A stretch of 64,000 nt of DNA, from contig NC_030684.2 in assembly GCF_000004195.4 (NCBI RefSeq), forward strand, positions 68,865,392-68,929,391, written 5' to 3'. A program made the position numbers and the translations under genes. Shown piece by piece: positions 60,301 to 63,439 of this stretch. Below the pieces are notes generated by a model. The model was given only the letters and a program-made list of their open reading frames with translations, ran no database searches and had not been told where the DNA came from. Numbering within the stretch: position 1 is the stretch's first letter; every line of letters starts with the position of its first letter. This DNA comes from Xenopus tropicalis (taxonomy: Eukaryota; Chordata; Amphibia; Anura; Pipidae).

Positions 60301-62417
60301 ATTGGGTTTTACCAGTCCCCCACATTGGGTTTATCCCATCTATTACTTGGCAAGCTTTTTATAAAAAAAACAAGCTTGTCTCTGCTCTCACAATGCAACA
60401 CAGGTACCTGCAGCAATTTATCGAGTATGGAAGGCAGGGTGTAAAGTGCAAAAAATGGCGGATTGTGCCCATTTTTTGCACATTGCACCCAGCTTTTCAC
60501 ATTGTATATGAAGCCTCAAGCCTAAATCCAATGCCATTGTTGGTTGTGTGGCCATTCTCTATCTACGTATCTAACCATAAGTATGTCTTTATTTGAATCT
60601 ATTACAAATCAGATAGGGGCTTGCTAGCCTTGCTAACCTAATATGTTATGTCTTTCTAGCTGCTGGATTCAGGACGATGTGGTGTTTTATGTGACTGTTG
60701 TTGCCTACTTCTGCTTCATATTCCTAATCAATATAGCCATGTTCATTGTGGTGCTTGTTCAGATTAACTCATTAAAATCAAAGAAGATGAAGGACTGGAA
60801 GGCTGCTTTTGTTCATGACTTAAAAAGCACAATAAGCCTTGCTTTTTTACTCGGCTTGACTTGGGGATTTGCTTTTTTTGCCTGGGGCCCTGTAAGAATT
60901 GCCTTTTTGTACCTGTTTTCAATTTTCAACACATTACAAGGTAAGTTAGGGTCTTTCTTAGGGTAATATGTAGGAACGAACTGAGCTCTGGATTCATGTA
61001 AAATATATTTTTTTATATGTTTAACTGTTGCAGACTAGCCAAATATTCTTCTGGCCAAGGTTTGATTGGCATCTAGCTAACTTTGTACAATTTCAAATGT
61101 AATATTTGTAGTGGTTAGATATTACCTTTGACAAAATTTTCCTGCATGTTGTTCTCCATAGTTATATGCAATTTAAACTGGCCTATTACAAGCCTAGTAA
61201 CCCAAAGCAATCAATCAGCATTATTGCAGTCTTACCTTAACTAACTTAATGGAACATTGACTTGGAAAATGCTTATGGACACATAGGGGCACATTTACTA
61301 ACCCACGAACGGCCCGAATGCGTCCGATTGCGGTTTTTTCGTAATGATCGGTATTTTGCGATTTTTTCGGAAATTATCGCGACTTTTTCGTTACCACTAC
61401 GATTTTTGCGAAAAAACGCGAGTTTCTCGTAGCCATTCCGAAAGTTGTGCAAAGTCGCAATTTTTTCGTAGAGTTAAAACTTGCGCGAAACGTCGCGCCT
61501 TTTAAGTTTTAACGCTACAAAAAAGGCGCGACTTTTTGCGCAAGTTTTAACGCTACGAAAAAATTGCGACTTTGCGCAACTTTCTGAATGGCTACGAAAA
61601 ACTCGCGTTTTTTCGCGCAAGTCGTAATGGCTACGAAAAACTCGCGTTTTTTCGCGCAAATCGTAAAGACGCCGAAAAAATCACAAAAAATACGAAAAAG
61701 TCGCAAAATGTTCGTTTTCCAATCGGAATTTTTCCAATTCGGATTCGAATTCGTGTCTTAGTAAATCAGCCCCATAAGGTAGACATGTGCAATGTAACAT
61801 ATATAGATTTAGGGACTGGGTCATTTGCATGCAACTTAGCAAAATCTTCAACTAAGGGCAGTTAGAAAAGTAGCAAATTAGTGAGGTGCTGATCAGTCCA
61901 GATGATCAAGTATGGACTGGGAATAATGGTGATAATATCTCAGCTGCTACAGAGCAAGGAATACAGTTTTGCAACTCTCCCTAAGAGCAATGAGCTGGTC
62001 AAAAGTCAATCTCTGCTATTTAGAAAACCTAGGTTTAATTGTAGATAACTAACAAGGAAAATCAGCCTCTGGCAGCTAAGATATTATCATTTAGTAAAAC
62101 ACATTTTTTTTACAAGAGGACAGTATTTTAATTCTTTATAACACACTAATGGCTTGATCTTCAGTGCACAGAGCATTAAGGCTTAAAATGGCTTCTAGGA
62201 AAACTAACACTTCTCTGTCAGTATATGTGGTGTAATTGGTGACTGTATGCAAATGACAATTATATAACTCAGTATGTAGGCTTATTAACAAGCGGTTTCT
62301 TTTCATTCATGCCTTTAGGTTTTTTTATCTTTCTATTCCATTGTCTAATGAAAGAAAATGTAAGGAGACAATGGCAAGCACATTTATGCTGTGGGAAGTT
62401 GAGACTCAACACTTCTG
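19406..62417 (+). CDS. adgrg4: Adhesion GPCR, ADGRG4 (GPR112)-like; 22 coding exons, 3' end missing
   Basis: This is the only gene in the window. The 22 exons total 4,597 coding bases (1,532 codons plus one base), with every splice phase compatible. Domain order: signal peptide 1-27, pentraxin/LamG-like 28-234, Ser/Thr mucin stalk 255-745, SEA-like segment 746-886, four-Cys hormone-receptor-like domain 896-955, GAIN to GPS 976-1239, seven helices about 1253-1510. Family knowledge: such receptors self-cleave at the GPS, and the new N-terminus acts as a tethered agonist at the plasma membrane. An N-terminal pentraxin plus a long mucin stalk is typical of ADGRG4; ADGRG2 lacks the pentraxin and ADGRG6 also has a CUB domain. 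TM1-TM3 and the NSLKS loop also read as ADGRG4. The mucin stalk is much shorter than I recall for the human protein of about 3,000 residues. The C-terminal tail exon was not found before 64,000. Orthology is inferred from remembered family features, not from an alignment. Confidence 0.87.
20150..20525. repeat. GC-rich repeat fragment (GCAGGGAAACCCTGG)
   Basis: CCTATTGATGCAGGGAAACCC and AGGGTTCCC...CAATAGGCGCA recur in inverted form within the block and again at 29,905-29,935 (CCAGGGTTCCCCTGCATCAA). Base composition is far more GC-rich than its surroundings. Open frames here lack codon logic. Confidence 0.6.
22033..22445. mobile_element. Cluster of three palindromic MITEs
   Basis: 22,033-22,217: AAGGGCAGTGGCACACGGG ... 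CCCGTGTGCCACTTGCCC. 22,218-22,310: half of the AAGACACA element of 12,603. 22,311-22,445: GGGCTCTGGCACACGGGGAG with inner hairpin arms GGGAGATTAGTCGCCCGCG / CGCGGGCAACTAATCTCCCC; the same ends bound 53,131-53,430. Confidence 0.78.
22541..22935. mobile_element. Long foldback MITE with CGAAAAA-type arms
   Basis: Left arm ACGCGAGTTTTTTGTAGCCA through TTTTTTCGTAGCGTTAAAAC pairs with the right arm near 22,708-22,812. The right end is TTAGTAAATCAGCCCCTTA. A close relative occupies 61,284-61,775. Both have several overlapping open frames that are by-products of the repetitive sequence. The left end abuts the 22,457-22,540 fragment. Confidence 0.82.
24003..24036. repeat. (TA)n microsatellite
   Basis: Uninterrupted TA run of about 34 bp followed by degenerate TATATCTATATA. 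Confidence 0.95.
24131..24438. mobile_element. hAT-type MITE with perfect 8-bp target duplication
   Basis: Ends CAGTGATCCCCAACC and GGTTGGGGATCCCTG are inverted. Flanks GCGTACAC at 24,123-24,130 and again at 24,439-24,446 are an exact 8-bp duplication, the hAT hallmark. A truncated relative (GTCCCCAACCAGTGGCTCGG) lies at 53,957-54,030. Confidence 0.92.
25515..26162. mobile_element. 648-bp MITE with GGGGCCGATTCACT ends
   Basis: GGGGCCGATTCACTAAA at the left and TAGTGAATCGGCCCCT at the right are inverted; same family as 6,956-7,200. The interior holds AACGC-rich arms and a non-repetitive core (about 25,760-25,930) absent from the smaller copy, so it may be a longer or compound member. Confidence 0.85.
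27493..28113 (+). CDS. adgrg4: Exon 2: pentraxin/LamG-like domain (residues 28-234)
   Basis: The acceptor TTCTTTCTGCAG ends at 27,492 and the donor GTAAGT starts at 28,114; both junctions are phase 1. The exon encodes a compact pentraxin-type jelly roll, recognisable by [10 protein letters not shown] (a pentraxin-signature-like stretch with one extra residue), an FVNGK strand, VLGINH, and a closing [14 protein letters not shown] motif. In classical pentraxins the Q-x-Q-D stretch after LG supplies calcium ligands; here it reads INHL, so calcium binding is doubtful (inference). The whole domain sits in one exon, as in related adhesion GPCRs. Confidence 0.92.
29003..29498. mobile_element. Foldback MITE with a 39-bp minisatellite
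   Basis: Ends TAGGGGCTGATTTACTAATCC and GGATTAGTAAATGTGCCCCC are inverted. The centre (about 29,110-29,375) is roughly seven copies of a 39-bp unit containing AATTGTCGCGACTTTTTCAT. Since 39 is divisible by three, frames stay open on both strands, which explains the long spurious ORFs. Confidence 0.88.
30818..31221. mobile_element. Palindromic MITE with GCCACACGTGGCG ends
   Basis: AGGCTGATGCCACACGTGGC and its complement GCCACGTGTGGCATCAGCCT bound the element, with inner inverted GGCTGAAAAACGCC motifs. Both ends contain an E-box-like CACGTG. Confidence 0.88.
31546..31605 (+). CDS. adgrg4: Exon 3: 60-bp Thr-rich linker (residues 235-254)
   Basis: A strong pyrimidine tract (CTTTGTTTCTTATTTTAG) precedes the exon, and GTATGT follows at 31,606. 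The exon is phase 1 at both ends and encodes [20 protein letters not shown], a short Thr-rich spacer between the pentraxin and the mucin stalk. Being symmetric, it could be skipped without breaking the frame. No known domain. Confidence 0.78.
   Translation, partial: QTQGMNAQPPQVQPLAGLL
31728..31890 (+). mobile_element. LINE reverse-transcriptase fragment
   Basis: Reads [20 protein letters not shown], the conserved reverse-transcriptase motif (VPQGS...GPLLF...IND). A shifted frame then gives the catalytic-box remnant [10 protein letters not shown]. Short, frameshifted, dead. Confidence 0.85.
32103..32731. mobile_element. T2-type MITE, 629 bp
   Basis: TTAAAGGACATGTAAAGCC at the left and GGGTTTACATGTCCTTTAA at the right are inverted and include TTAA. 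The interior is not strongly palindromic, unlike the 16,043 copy. Confidence 0.88.
33018..33155 (+). mobile_element. LINE 3' coding fragment
   Basis: [20 protein letters not shown] resembles YKYIRGDYRQLGDVLFSHKN of the minus-strand LINE at 15,233-15,514, here on the plus strand. No downstream tandem tail was seen. Confidence 0.6.
33599..33916. mobile_element. MITE with CAGGTATAGG / ACCTG ends, copy 1
   Basis: CAGGTATAGGACCCGTTATC at the left; CCGGATAAGGGGTCAGATAC then CTG at the right. Two more copies are in introns 5 and 13 (41,652-41,920; 48,988-49,310), all inside this gene. TAs flank some copies. Confidence 0.8.
34164..34297 (-). mobile_element. Truncated LINE 3' end with (TTACATAG)n
   Basis: TTACATAGTTACATAGGGTT followed by GAAAAAAGACCAGTGTCCAT is almost identical to 15,098-15,150. 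Only the 3' untranslated part remains. Confidence 0.85.
35556..35945 (+). pseudogene. Decayed copy of the mucin exon in intron 3
   Basis: After TTTGTTTGCAG the sequence in phase 1 reads [13 protein letters not shown] and then stops (TAA at 35,594). This parallels [12 protein letters not shown] at the start of functional exon 4. One base out of frame, [20 protein letters not shown] (from 35,596) resembles the stalk unit [17 protein letters not shown]. In a third frame, [20 protein letters not shown] (from 35,700) is Ser/Thr/Pro-rich. Two frame shifts and several stops make it non-coding. I read it as a duplicated stalk exon that has died; chance Ser/Thr-rich composition is the alternative. Confidence 0.45.
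36235..37707 (+). CDS. adgrg4: Exon 4: mucin-like Ser/Thr stalk with 129-bp tandem repeats (residues 255-745)
   Basis: A single 1,473-bp exon, phase 1 at both ends (acceptor TTTTATGTTCAG, donor GTATAT). It encodes almost only Ser, Thr, Asn, Ile, Pro, Ala and Gly and should be a heavily O-glycosylated extended stalk. The middle is a tandem array of a 43-residue unit (129 bp); units start near 36,603, 36,732, 36,849, 36,978, 37,107 and 37,236. The second unit is 12 bp short, still in frame. The core reads [20 protein letters not shown]. The third to fifth units are almost identical, implying recent expansion or homogenisation. A short flanking region on each side is less regular. No cysteines were seen in the array. 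Confidence 0.93.
36603..37364 (+). repeat. 129-bp in-frame minisatellite inside the mucin exon
   Basis: About six copies of a 129-bp unit (one of 117 bp) lie head to tail inside exon 4. Start spacings are 129, 117, 129, 129 and 129 bp, all multiples of three, so the coding frame is kept. Because the units are so alike, another plus frame (36,772-37,353) and a minus frame (37,343-36,705) are also open for hundreds of bases. Those are by-products of the repeat, not genes. Confidence 0.93.
37708..40704 (+). other. Intron 4 (3.0 kb)
   Basis: Contains the hAT element 39,208-39,705. The rest, including 37,710-39,190 and 39,720-40,700, shows no exon-like stretch; I looked for further Ser/Thr-rich coding sequence and saw none. 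Confidence 0.75.
39208..39705. mobile_element. hAT-type element with perfect 8-bp target duplication
   Basis: Begins CAGGGGTGCCCAGACTTTG and ends TTTTGGGCACCCCTG (inverted). CTCTAAAG occurs directly before (39,200-39,207) and after (39,706-39,713), an exact 8-bp duplication. Non-autonomous: no transposase frame. Confidence 0.93.
40705..40790 (+). CDS. adgrg4: Exon 5: start of SEA-like segment (residues 746-774)
   Basis: Acceptor CTAATGTTTTCTAG, donor GTAAGA; enters in phase 1, leaves in phase 0. Encodes [20 protein letters not shown] followed by LALELTKNL. The pattern of a beta strand with alternating hydrophobics and then an acidic amphipathic helix is what SEA-type folds show just after mucin stalks. 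Confidence 0.88.
40791..41969 (+). other. Intron 5 (1.2 kb)
   Basis: Ordinary AT-rich DNA with one MITE at 41,652-41,920. Confidence 0.8.
41652..41920. mobile_element. CAGGTATAGG-family MITE, copy 2 (diverged)
   Basis: CAGTTATGGGATCAATTATC to GGACATACCTG; the interior matches 33,599-33,916 (CCAATAAGGATTAA; AATAATTT). The most diverged of the three, so probably the oldest. Confidence 0.75.
41970..42028 (+). CDS. adgrg4: Exon 6: SEA-like segment continued (residues 775-793)
   Basis: Acceptor TTCCTATTTTCTCCCAG, donor GTAAGT. Encodes [19 protein letters not shown] plus two bases of the next codon (phase 2). A helix followed by a strand (FAIVQIMV) fits a ferredoxin-like SEA fold. Small but with strong splice signals and correct phase to both neighbours. 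Confidence 0.88.
42171..42430. mobile_element. MITE with TTAAGCTGGCCATACACG ends
   Basis: TTAAGCTGGCCATACACGCA at the left, GTGTGTGGCCACCTTAA at the right. Inner hairpin arms GGGCTGAATCGGCAGGAGGTAG / CTACCTCC...CTGCCGTTTCAGCCC. A larger relative is at 59,695-60,040. TTAA at both edges suggests TTAA target preference. Confidence 0.87.
42541..43110 (+). repeat. SINE/LINE-tail repeat split by a hAT-like insertion
   Basis: GGAGGAAACCCACGCAGACA and CCCAGCACTGCAAGGCAGTA then CCATTGCACCACTGTGC is a vertebrate-wide conserved repeat tail. Its left part (ATTCCACTGCTTTACAGAG to TAATTAACC) stops at 42,692 and resumes at 42,939. Confidence 0.75.
42693..42938. mobile_element. hAT-like insertion inside the SINE-type repeat
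   Basis: Begins CAGGGCTGGAACTAGGGG and ends CCTGCCACTG. Flanked by CCTGCTAG and CCTACCAG, a diverged 8-bp duplication (6 of 8). The same end in inverse (CCTACCCCTAGTTCTAGCCC) occurs at 20,984-21,005. Confidence 0.65.
43190..43285 (+). CDS. adgrg4: Exon 7: SEA-like segment with furin-type site (residues 794-825)
   Basis: Acceptor TCTTTCTTCTGCCACAG, donor GTAAGT, phase 2 on both sides. Encodes [20 protein letters not shown] and [12 protein letters not shown]. The R-x-K-R motif at residues 806-809 is a minimal furin-type site within a basic loop. Related ADGRG6 is known to be furin-processed in its SEA domain, so a similar first cleavage here is plausible (inference). Three cysteines (796, 797 and the one in SHCN) could pair with each other or elsewhere. 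Confidence 0.88.
43286..44036 (+). other. Intron 7 (0.75 kb)
   Basis: No repeat edge or extra exon recognised; ends in TTGTTTATTGCTTATTTTGACAG AG, the tandem acceptor of exon 8. Confidence 0.7.
44037..44066 (+). CDS. adgrg4: Exon 8: 30-bp microexon (residues 826-835)
   Basis: Encodes [10 protein letters not shown], phase 2 at both ends, so it is removable without frame loss. The acceptor reads TTTTGACAGAG. Splicing after the second AG (44,036) keeps the frame, while splicing after the first AG (44,034) gives CGA GGA GTG TAA, an immediate stop. Donor GTGAGT at 44,067. The following intron is only 102 bp. Confidence 0.75.
44169..44320 (+). CDS. adgrg4: Exon 9: end of SEA-like segment (residues 836-886)
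   Basis: Acceptor TTGTGTTGCAG, donor GTAATT, entering in phase 2 and leaving in phase 1. Encodes [20 protein letters not shown] then a helix [20 protein letters not shown] and a strand [12 protein letters not shown]-linked glycosylation sequons occur (NLT, NLS). Confidence 0.9.
44561..44708 (+). CDS. adgrg4: Exon 10: first part of hormone-receptor-like domain (residues 887-935)
   Basis: Phase 1 entry, phase 2 exit (donor GTAAGA). Encodes a C-P-x-E...G-x-Y-x-W...A-T-V-x-C...A-T-R-x-C pattern: C896, G907, W911, C924 and, across the junction, C936. This is the hallmark of the HormR-type domain found before GAIN domains in many adhesion GPCRs. The acceptor ends ...CGAACTACAG and has a weak pyrimidine tract, so recognition may depend on other signals. 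Confidence 0.9.
44709..45581 (+). other. Intron 10 (0.87 kb)
   Basis: Contains (TA)n at about 44,968-44,996 and a MITE with inverted ends CAGATGTCTAACATAATGGC (45,217) and GCCATTATGTTAGACATCTG (ending 45,455), interior CAGTAACCAATCAGTGACTT. Exon 10 joins directly to exon 11, so no extra exon is needed here. Confidence 0.78.
45582..45700 (+). CDS. adgrg4: Exon 11: second half of hormone-receptor-like domain (residues 936-975)
   Basis: Acceptor TTTCTTTATCTTTATAG, donor GTAACA; phase 2 in, phase 1 out. Completes the ATRYC motif, continues [12 protein letters not shown] (C955, fourth cysteine of the domain), then runs into a helix [16 protein letters not shown] that opens the GAIN subdomain A. 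Confidence 0.92.
46432..46889. mobile_element. T2-type MITE inserted in an older repeat
   Basis: TTAAAGGAGAAGGAAAGG at the left and CTTTCTTTCTCCTTTAA at the right are inverted. The host repeat continues on either side (…GGTCCCTATAT | GCTTGCCAACAATG…); the unbroken order is seen inverted near 56,200-56,280. Partner copy at 691-1,167. Confidence 0.88.
47563..47839. mobile_element. Palindromic MITE (AGGCTGAAGTCCCAT ends)
   Basis: TTAGGCTGAAGTCCCATAG at the left pairs imperfectly with CATGGGATATCAGTCTTAA. Strong internal arms CACTGGAAACAATACGAATCGGTGGTGGAAAG-type (47,650-47,682 versus 47,757-47,790). Confidence 0.78.
48073..48277 (+). CDS. adgrg4: Exon 12: GAIN subdomain A helices (residues 976-1043)
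   Basis: A long pyrimidine tract ends at TTTTCTTTTAG; donor GTAAGT. Encodes amphipathic helices: [35 protein letters not shown], and [20 protein letters not shown]. This helical bundle matches the N-terminal half of GAIN domains. Phase 1 in, phase 2 out. Confidence 0.93.
48278..48707 (+). repeat. Intron 12 with (TATA/TATG)n microsatellite
   Basis: 48,300-48,372 is a TATATATG-to-(TA)n run of about 70 bp starting within 25 bases of the exon 12 donor. Otherwise unremarkable. Confidence 0.88.
48708..48873 (+). CDS. adgrg4: Exon 13: GAIN domain, helix to beta transition (residues 1044-1099)
   Basis: Acceptor CCCCTCTCGCTAAAAG, donor GTATGG. Encodes [20 protein letters not shown] then strands [12 protein letters not shown] and [17 protein letters not shown]. 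Exits in phase 0. The alternating hydrophobic strands mark the start of GAIN subdomain B. Confidence 0.92.
48988..49310. mobile_element. CAGGTATAGG-family MITE, copy 3
   Basis: CAGGTATAGGACCCGTTATC at the left to GATCCCTTACCTG at the right. About 90% like the 33,599 copy by eye, including ATGGAGTCTATGGGAGAC. Confidence 0.85.
49483..49886. mobile_element. T2-type MITE, 404 bp
   Basis: TTAAAGGGGATATCCAAC at the left; GTTCCCCTTTAA at the right. Inner arms CATGCAGCTTTCTGTGGGAG and GACTCCATCGCCTGCATGTAG; CTCTCTACATGCAG pairs with CTGCATGTAGAGAG. Confidence 0.87.
50028..50872. mobile_element. hAT-like foldback element carrying a 40-bp minisatellite
   Basis: Ends TAGAGATGTAGCGAAC and GTTCGCTACATCCCTA are inverted. 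GTTCTGAC sits directly before (50,020-50,027) and after (50,873-50,880), an exact 8-bp duplication. From about 50,141 to 50,575 lie roughly eleven copies of a 40-bp unit (CGAAAAAGTCGCAAAACTTA + CGATAACGGTACGAATGCTC) with GTT/GGT and AAG/AAT variants. Outer parts are rich in TTCGCGAA-type palindromes. Confidence 0.92.
51508..51639 (+). CDS. adgrg4: Exon 14: GAIN subdomain B (residues 1100-1143)
   Basis: 132 bp, phase 0 both ends (acceptor TTTCCATGCAG, donor GTATGC). Encodes [20 protein letters not shown] and [14 protein letters not shown], typical GAIN beta strands (the A-x-I-x-L-P and V-x-F-x-F-F-x-x-T-x-L-F patterns are common in the family). Confidence 0.93.
51640..53517 (+). other. Intron 14 (1.9 kb)
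   Basis: (TA)n at 52,659-52,671 and the palindromic MITE 53,131-53,430, which ends 87 bases before exon 15. The rest is AT-rich DNA with no recognised feature. Confidence 0.78.
53131..53430. mobile_element. 300-bp palindromic MITE next to exon 15
   Basis: CCAGCTGTATTAGGGCTCTG at the left and CAGAGCCCTTATACAGCTGG at the right are almost exact complements. Further arms CACACGGGGAGACTAG / CTAGTCTCCCCGTGTG. Related to 22,311-22,445. Confidence 0.88.
53518..53649 (+). CDS. adgrg4: Exon 15: GAIN subdomain B, second part (residues 1144-1187)
   Basis: 132 bp, phase 0 both ends (acceptor TTGTTTGTATGCAG, donor GTGAGC). Encodes [20 protein letters not shown] then [17 protein letters not shown], the strands immediately before the GPS. 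The L-N-E-P-V-x-F-T-L-x-H pattern is highly typical of ADGRG receptors. Confidence 0.95.
53650..54578 (+). other. Intron 15 (0.93 kb)
   Basis: Carries a truncated copy of the 24,131 hAT element at 53,952-54,030; otherwise nothing recognised. Confidence 0.75.
54579..54630 (+). CDS. adgrg4: Exon 16: first half of GPS motif (residues 1188-1204)
   Basis: 52 bp, phase 0 in, phase 1 out (acceptor TTTCTTATATTTTTAG, donor GTAAGC). Encodes [17 protein letters not shown], carrying the first GPS cysteine (C1196) and the conserved Trp (W1199) of the C-x-x-W pattern. Confidence 0.93.
54631..55199 (+). other. Intron 16 (0.57 kb)
   Basis: Contains a diverged relative of the 9,321 MITE at about 54,940-55,065 (AACCAATCAGGAGGTAGCAT, TTAAAAGCAAACATCT). 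Confidence 0.7.
55200..55303 (+). CDS. adgrg4: Exon 17: GPS cleavage site and start of tethered agonist (residues 1205-1239)
   Basis: Encodes GGWNSSGC, then [15 protein letters not shown]. All canonical GPS residues are present: W1210, G1214, C1215, C1227, C1229 and the HLT triad 1231-1233. By family knowledge, self-cleavage falls between L1232 and T1233, leaving THFGILLDLARK as the tethered-agonist N-terminus. Phase 1 in, phase 0 out (donor GTAAGT). The acceptor is ATTACTTTTTCAG. Confidence 0.95.
55304..56698 (+). repeat. Intron 17 (1.4 kb) with inverted copy of the intron 11 repeat
   Basis: 55,955-56,357 is the reverse complement of the repeat at 46,890-47,290: TTGTAGCTCCCATCATTCCC and CTTAATGAATCAGATGAAAG match it inverted, giving an inverted pair within one transcript. 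The remainder is unassigned. Confidence 0.78.
56699..56820 (+). CDS. adgrg4: Exon 18: first transmembrane helix (residues 1240-1279)
   Basis: Acceptor TACTTTTATTTGCCAG, donor GTAAGA, phase 0 in, phase 2 out. Encodes [18 protein letters not shown] followed by the TM1 core [20 protein letters not shown]. The [11 protein letters not shown] ending resembles ADGRG4 more than ADGRG2. Confidence 0.95.
56821..58246 (+). other. Intron 18 (1.4 kb)
   Basis: Short (TA)n near 56,857; 56,960-57,420 has the widespread CCCTGCCCCAAGGAGCTTAC repeat and following TTCCAAAAGGTATGG piece. Nothing coding. Confidence 0.7.
58247..58515 (+). CDS. adgrg4: Exon 19: TM2, TM3 and start of TM4 (residues 1280-1369)
   Basis: Acceptor TATTCTTAATTTGCAG, donor GTAGGT; phase 2 in, phase 1 out. 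Contains [20 protein letters not shown] (loop 1 and TM2), [12 protein letters not shown], then C1320 (expected extracellular disulfide partner of C1407), and TM3 [20 protein letters not shown], the family's best-conserved stretch, ending in [11 protein letters not shown]. Confidence 0.96.
58516..59169 (+). other. Intron 19 (0.65 kb)
   Basis: No repeat boundary or exon recognised. Confidence 0.65.
59170..59278 (+). CDS. adgrg4: Exon 20: rest of TM4 and second extracellular loop (residues 1370-1405)
   Basis: Acceptor TTTTCATTTTTCCCAG, donor GTAAGA; phase 1 in, phase 2 out. Encodes [20 protein letters not shown] then a hydrophilic loop [15 protein letters not shown] leading to the conserved FCW of the next exon. 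The loop is the least conserved part of the 7TM unit. Confidence 0.92.
59279..60659 (+). other. Intron 20 (1.4 kb)
   Basis: Contains the MITE at 59,695-60,040; elsewhere no recognised feature. Confidence 0.75.
59695..60040. mobile_element. MITE with AAGGTGGCCACACACA / TGTATGGCCAGCTTAA ends
   Basis: Same family as 42,171-42,430. Inner arms: AGGTAGAAACAATAGGATTT / TTCTACCTCCTTCTGCC, and GATATCGTACGAAAC / GTTTCGTACGATATT back to back near 59,985-60,015. Confidence 0.87.
60660..60940 (+). CDS. adgrg4: Exon 21: TM5, TM6 and most of TM7 (residues 1406-1499)
   Basis: Acceptor ATGTTATGTCTTTCTAG, donor GTAAGT; phase 2 in, phase 1 out. Begins [18 protein letters not shown] with C1407 for the loop disulfide, TM5 [17 protein letters not shown], a basic third loop [13 protein letters not shown]6 [18 protein letters not shown] and TM7 [15 protein letters not shown]. 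The [13 protein letters not shown] toggle-switch region is intact, consistent with a functional receptor. Confidence 0.96.
60941..62318 (+). other. Intron 21 (1.4 kb)
   Basis: Contains the foldback MITE at 61,284-61,775. Flanks (60,941-61,280; 61,780-62,318) are unassigned. Confidence 0.75.
61284..61775. mobile_element. Foldback MITE, close relative of 22,541-22,935
   Basis: Left end TAGGGGCACATTTACTAACC, right end GTCTTAGTAAATCAGCCCCA. Central arms around GCGCCTTTTAAGTTTTAACG, and the right half matches 22,708-22,935 almost base for base (AATCGGAATTTTTCCAATTC). Confidence 0.88.
62319..62417 (+). CDS. adgrg4: Exon 22: end of TM7 and proximal tail (residues 1500-1532)
   Basis: Acceptor TTCATTCATGCCTTTAG, donor GTAAGA; phase 1 both ends. 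Encodes [20 protein letters not shown] then [12 protein letters not shown]. The two adjacent Cys after HL are candidate palmitoylation sites (inference). The frame demands at least one further 3' exon for the tail and stop codon; I found no convincing one in 62,418-64,000. Confidence 0.94.
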
Positions 62418-62778
62418 GTAAGATTTTATTTTCAATAATCTTAAATTATTCTATCATCTATGTATCTATTCTTCGGTATGAAGTTTTGTTTCCAAGGGAT
62501 TTCAACCTCACCAGGGAACAAAAAGAAAGCTTTGCATAAGCTAATTAGTATTAAGTAAATTACAATTAAGCCTGAAGACAAAAGGTGAATCCATAGTAAT
62601 TATGTACACCACCTTTAACCTTGCGGAGGTAAGGTCACTACTGAAGAATTGTTCAGTATGCAGTAGGTTAGATAGAAATCTCATAGTTGATATGTAGCAT
62701 AAAATAGCTTGGTTTGTTGATTGAGAATATACTGATATCACTATGGATCAGAACATGGCCAAGTATCTGCAAATCTCT
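62418..62778 (+). other. Start of last visible intron
   Basis: Follows donor GTAAGA. No acceptor plus open frame giving a plausible receptor tail was found here or later in the window. Confidence 0.6.
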
Positions 62779-63050
62779 TTTCCACAAATACCAAAGATCC
62801 ATGAGGAGTCTGTCCATCCACCAGTAGCTGGAATCAATTCAATATTCTGCCTAATGGCAACATTGATGGGCAGGGTTCTTAATCCATTTGTGTCACCAAG
62901 TCGTACATAAAACACAGGTGATTTTTAAAATAAAATTTGGAAAACAGAGTTGCCCAATGAGAATGTCATCCTTGCCAATCTGGACACTGCTAGCCTTTAT
63001 ACCTCTATACCACATTATGGTGGCTACCATATTTGTATCTGGTTTACATA
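62779..63050 (+). mobile_element. Penelope-like element reverse-transcriptase fragment
   Basis: In one frame: FPQIPKIHEESVHPPVAGIN ... then, after a stop, NTGDF, a second stop, and NKIWKTELPNENVILANLDT followed by ASLYTSIPHYGG. These match the family's P-K-I-H, PP-x-x-P-I-V-S-G-I-N-S and D-x-x-S-L-Y-T-x-I-P-H signatures. Two in-frame stops show it is dead. Confidence 0.85.
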
Positions 63051-63223
63051 GTGACAGTAAAACTGAGTTTTTAAAGGCCTTCTGCGGTTCATTCTATATG
63101 ACAACCATTTTCAATTTTATACTTTCCCATTTTTTATACTTAACCATTTTCTATTTTATACTTTCTTACCAGTCTGATTTTTTTGTATTGATCCTTAGTT
63201 TAGAGAGATACTGAGACTTGAAA

Positions 63224-63227
<4 letters not shown>

Positions 63228-63264
<37 letters not shown>

Positions 63265-63393
63265 TGTTTATTAGACACTGGTTTAGCTGTGTGAGTCACT
63301 TTGAAAAAGGCTTGTGATACAGCCGAAACGTTAGTCTTCTCAATAAACACCATATTAATTCTATAAGTCCTGTGAGTGCGGATCTCTTCGTTG

Positions 63394-63428
<35 letters not shown>
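63228..63428. repeat. Two (TA)n runs flanking a Penelope-type terminus
   Basis: (TA)n at 63,228-63,261 and 63,396-63,428. Between them, AAAGGCTTGTGATACAGCCG followed by AAACGTTAG and CAATAAACACC resembles a hammerhead-like Penelope end (stem GGCT...AGCC, then GAAACG). Confidence 0.6.
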
Positions 63429-63431
<3 letters not shown>

Positions 63432-63439
63432 TCCAATTG

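Noticed and set aside
62892..63060. Candidate receptor tail exon after an AAACAG acceptor at 62,948
   Set aside because: The translation ELPNENVILANLDTASLYTS is Penelope reverse transcriptase, not a receptor tail.
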